Source: Nymphaea colorata | Taxonomy: Eukaryota; Streptophyta; Magnoliopsida; Nymphaeales; Nymphaeaceae | DNA: 64,000 nt | NCBI RefSeq assembly: GCF_008831285.2 | Contig: NC_045142.1 | Coordinates: forward strand, 22,877,300-22,941,299 | Direction of reading: 5' to 3' | In this document: piece after piece, positions 63,186 through 64,000 of the stretch | Numbering within the stretch: position 1 is the first letter of the stretch | Layout of the letters: each line of letters begins with the position of its first letter | The notes under the pieces: generated by a model | What the model was told of the DNA's origin: nothing | The model's database searches: none | The model's input: the letters and a program-made list of their open reading frames with translations, nothing else | Made by a program: the position numbers and the translations under genes

Positions 63186-63530
63186 CTGATAACTTGAGTA
63201 ACCACAGGTCCACACGGCGGATGGAGTGAGAATCAATTGGGCATGCTGGAGTCACCGGAGCTTCCGACCTGCGAACGCCGAACGCCGGATGGGAGGTAGA
63301 CCGTCAGAGACACGGAGGAAGCTGCGCCCGAAGGAGAATGAAGGCGGGAATTGGGACATCACCTGAGGGAGATGTGCGAAAGCAGGGGTCGAGTGCAGAG
63401 CGGAGCCTCCCAATCTGCGGGGAAGAGCTACTGCGGAAGACAGAGCTGCCGTCCCCTTCTGTCTTCCTCTCGAAACAAGGCGGAGAAGGAGAAGGAGGCC
63501 CTAACGGGCATTTTTCTTCTCCGAAATTTT
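63186..63530 (-). promoter_or_regulatory. GC-richer transcription-start region, minus strand
   Basis: The region is clearly more GC-rich than its surroundings. At its left edge it carries a good donor, TTATCAG|GTATAT (exon end 63186), on the minus strand. The minus-strand frames are broken by stops, so an untranslated first exon is more likely than coding sequence. It may be the first leader exon of RPA14 or of an unrelated minus-strand transcript. Boundaries are approximate. Confidence 0.4.
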
Positions 63531-64000
63531 TTTTCCACCCTCGAGGTGGAAAGATTTTTCCGGAATAATAATTCCGGAACTCAACTCAACGGACACTTTT
63601 TCAGTCCTTGTTTAATGGGAGAATAATTTTTTAAAAATTTAAAATTTTTTCCTGAAACTACAGTGTATTGCTAATGCATCAAAGGCTCCCCTTATGGATT
63701 TATGGTTGGATCATTCTCCTTTTTATTCAACATTGATCTTCCAAAACAAACCTGTCTGTAAAAGCTATCAAACACAACCTAAGGCCAGCACATCCTCTCT
63801 CTCTCTCTCTCTTTTTCATTTTAAAGAATGTACATAACAATTCAATCCTATTGAATGGCTAACAACTAAAAATTTGTCACTAGCATTTATAGTGTACCAA
63901 CAGTTTATAGTGACTTTTAATGATAGTTTATAATTATTTTAGTGACAAATTTTTAGATTTTAATCGTCTATCATTATTGACTATATATATATTACCAAAT
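63531..64000. other. AT-rich DNA, no gene seen
   Basis: Contains a CT run near 63796-63812 and no ORF with coding character. Confidence 0.5.

Noticed and set aside
63338-63626. Plus-strand ORFs of 76 and 91 codons near the right end
   Set aside because: Their composition follows the GC-rich start region. No domain is seen, and the splice signal there points to the minus strand.

Overview
This is nuclear DNA of a flowering plant. The evidence is multi-exon genes with GT-AG introns, plant-specific protein families (DUF761, DUF1645, VARLMGL/DUF4378), AT-rich intergenic DNA full of (TA)n and (GA)n microsatellites, and short non-coding transposon relics. No grass-type GC-rich coding bias is seen. 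The repeat style suggests a non-grass, possibly early-diverging angiosperm, but the species cannot be fixed from this window.

Layout. 1-101: possibly the last exon of a gene that begins to the left. 4304-4912 (-): intronless DUF761 gene. 10571-20940 (-): CTP synthase, reconstructed here as 22 exons giving an uninterrupted 555-residue protein. About 26.8-33.0 kb (+): a 966-residue VARLMGL/DUF4378 protein of the TON1-recruiting-motif type, in five coding exons. 43624-44718 (-): intronless DUF1645 gene. 51611-55566 (+): three-exon gene for a 314-residue Ser-rich protein of unknown function. 57156-57909 (-): the small subunit of replication protein A (RPA14/RPA3), two coding exons, with a 5' leader that is probably split over several kilobases to the right.

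These genes show no operon-like or pathway relationship. CTP synthase supplies CTP, and RPA14 belongs to the single-stranded-DNA-binding RPA complex, so both are housekeeping genes of nucleic-acid metabolism. The TRM-like protein probably acts at the cortical cytoskeleton. The DUF761, DUF1645 and 314-residue proteins are plant lineage proteins with poorly known roles.

The intergenic space (about 5-10.5, 21-26.8, 33-43.6, 44.8-51.6 and 61-63 kb) holds no long transposon ORF. It contains several short hAT-like non-autonomous elements with degenerate internal word repeats (lexicons built on CTCGAG, GGGCC or GATTC), tRNA-like SINE heads, many compound microsatellites and small tandem duplications. 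I found no CRISPR array, no bacterial-type system and no clear novel multigene system. The most interesting points are a microsatellite used as the polypyrimidine tract of the exon that carries the CTP synthase catalytic cysteine, a duplicated ~345-bp segment beside a 28-nt micro-exon in the RPA14 leader, and one MITE with a likely target-site duplication.
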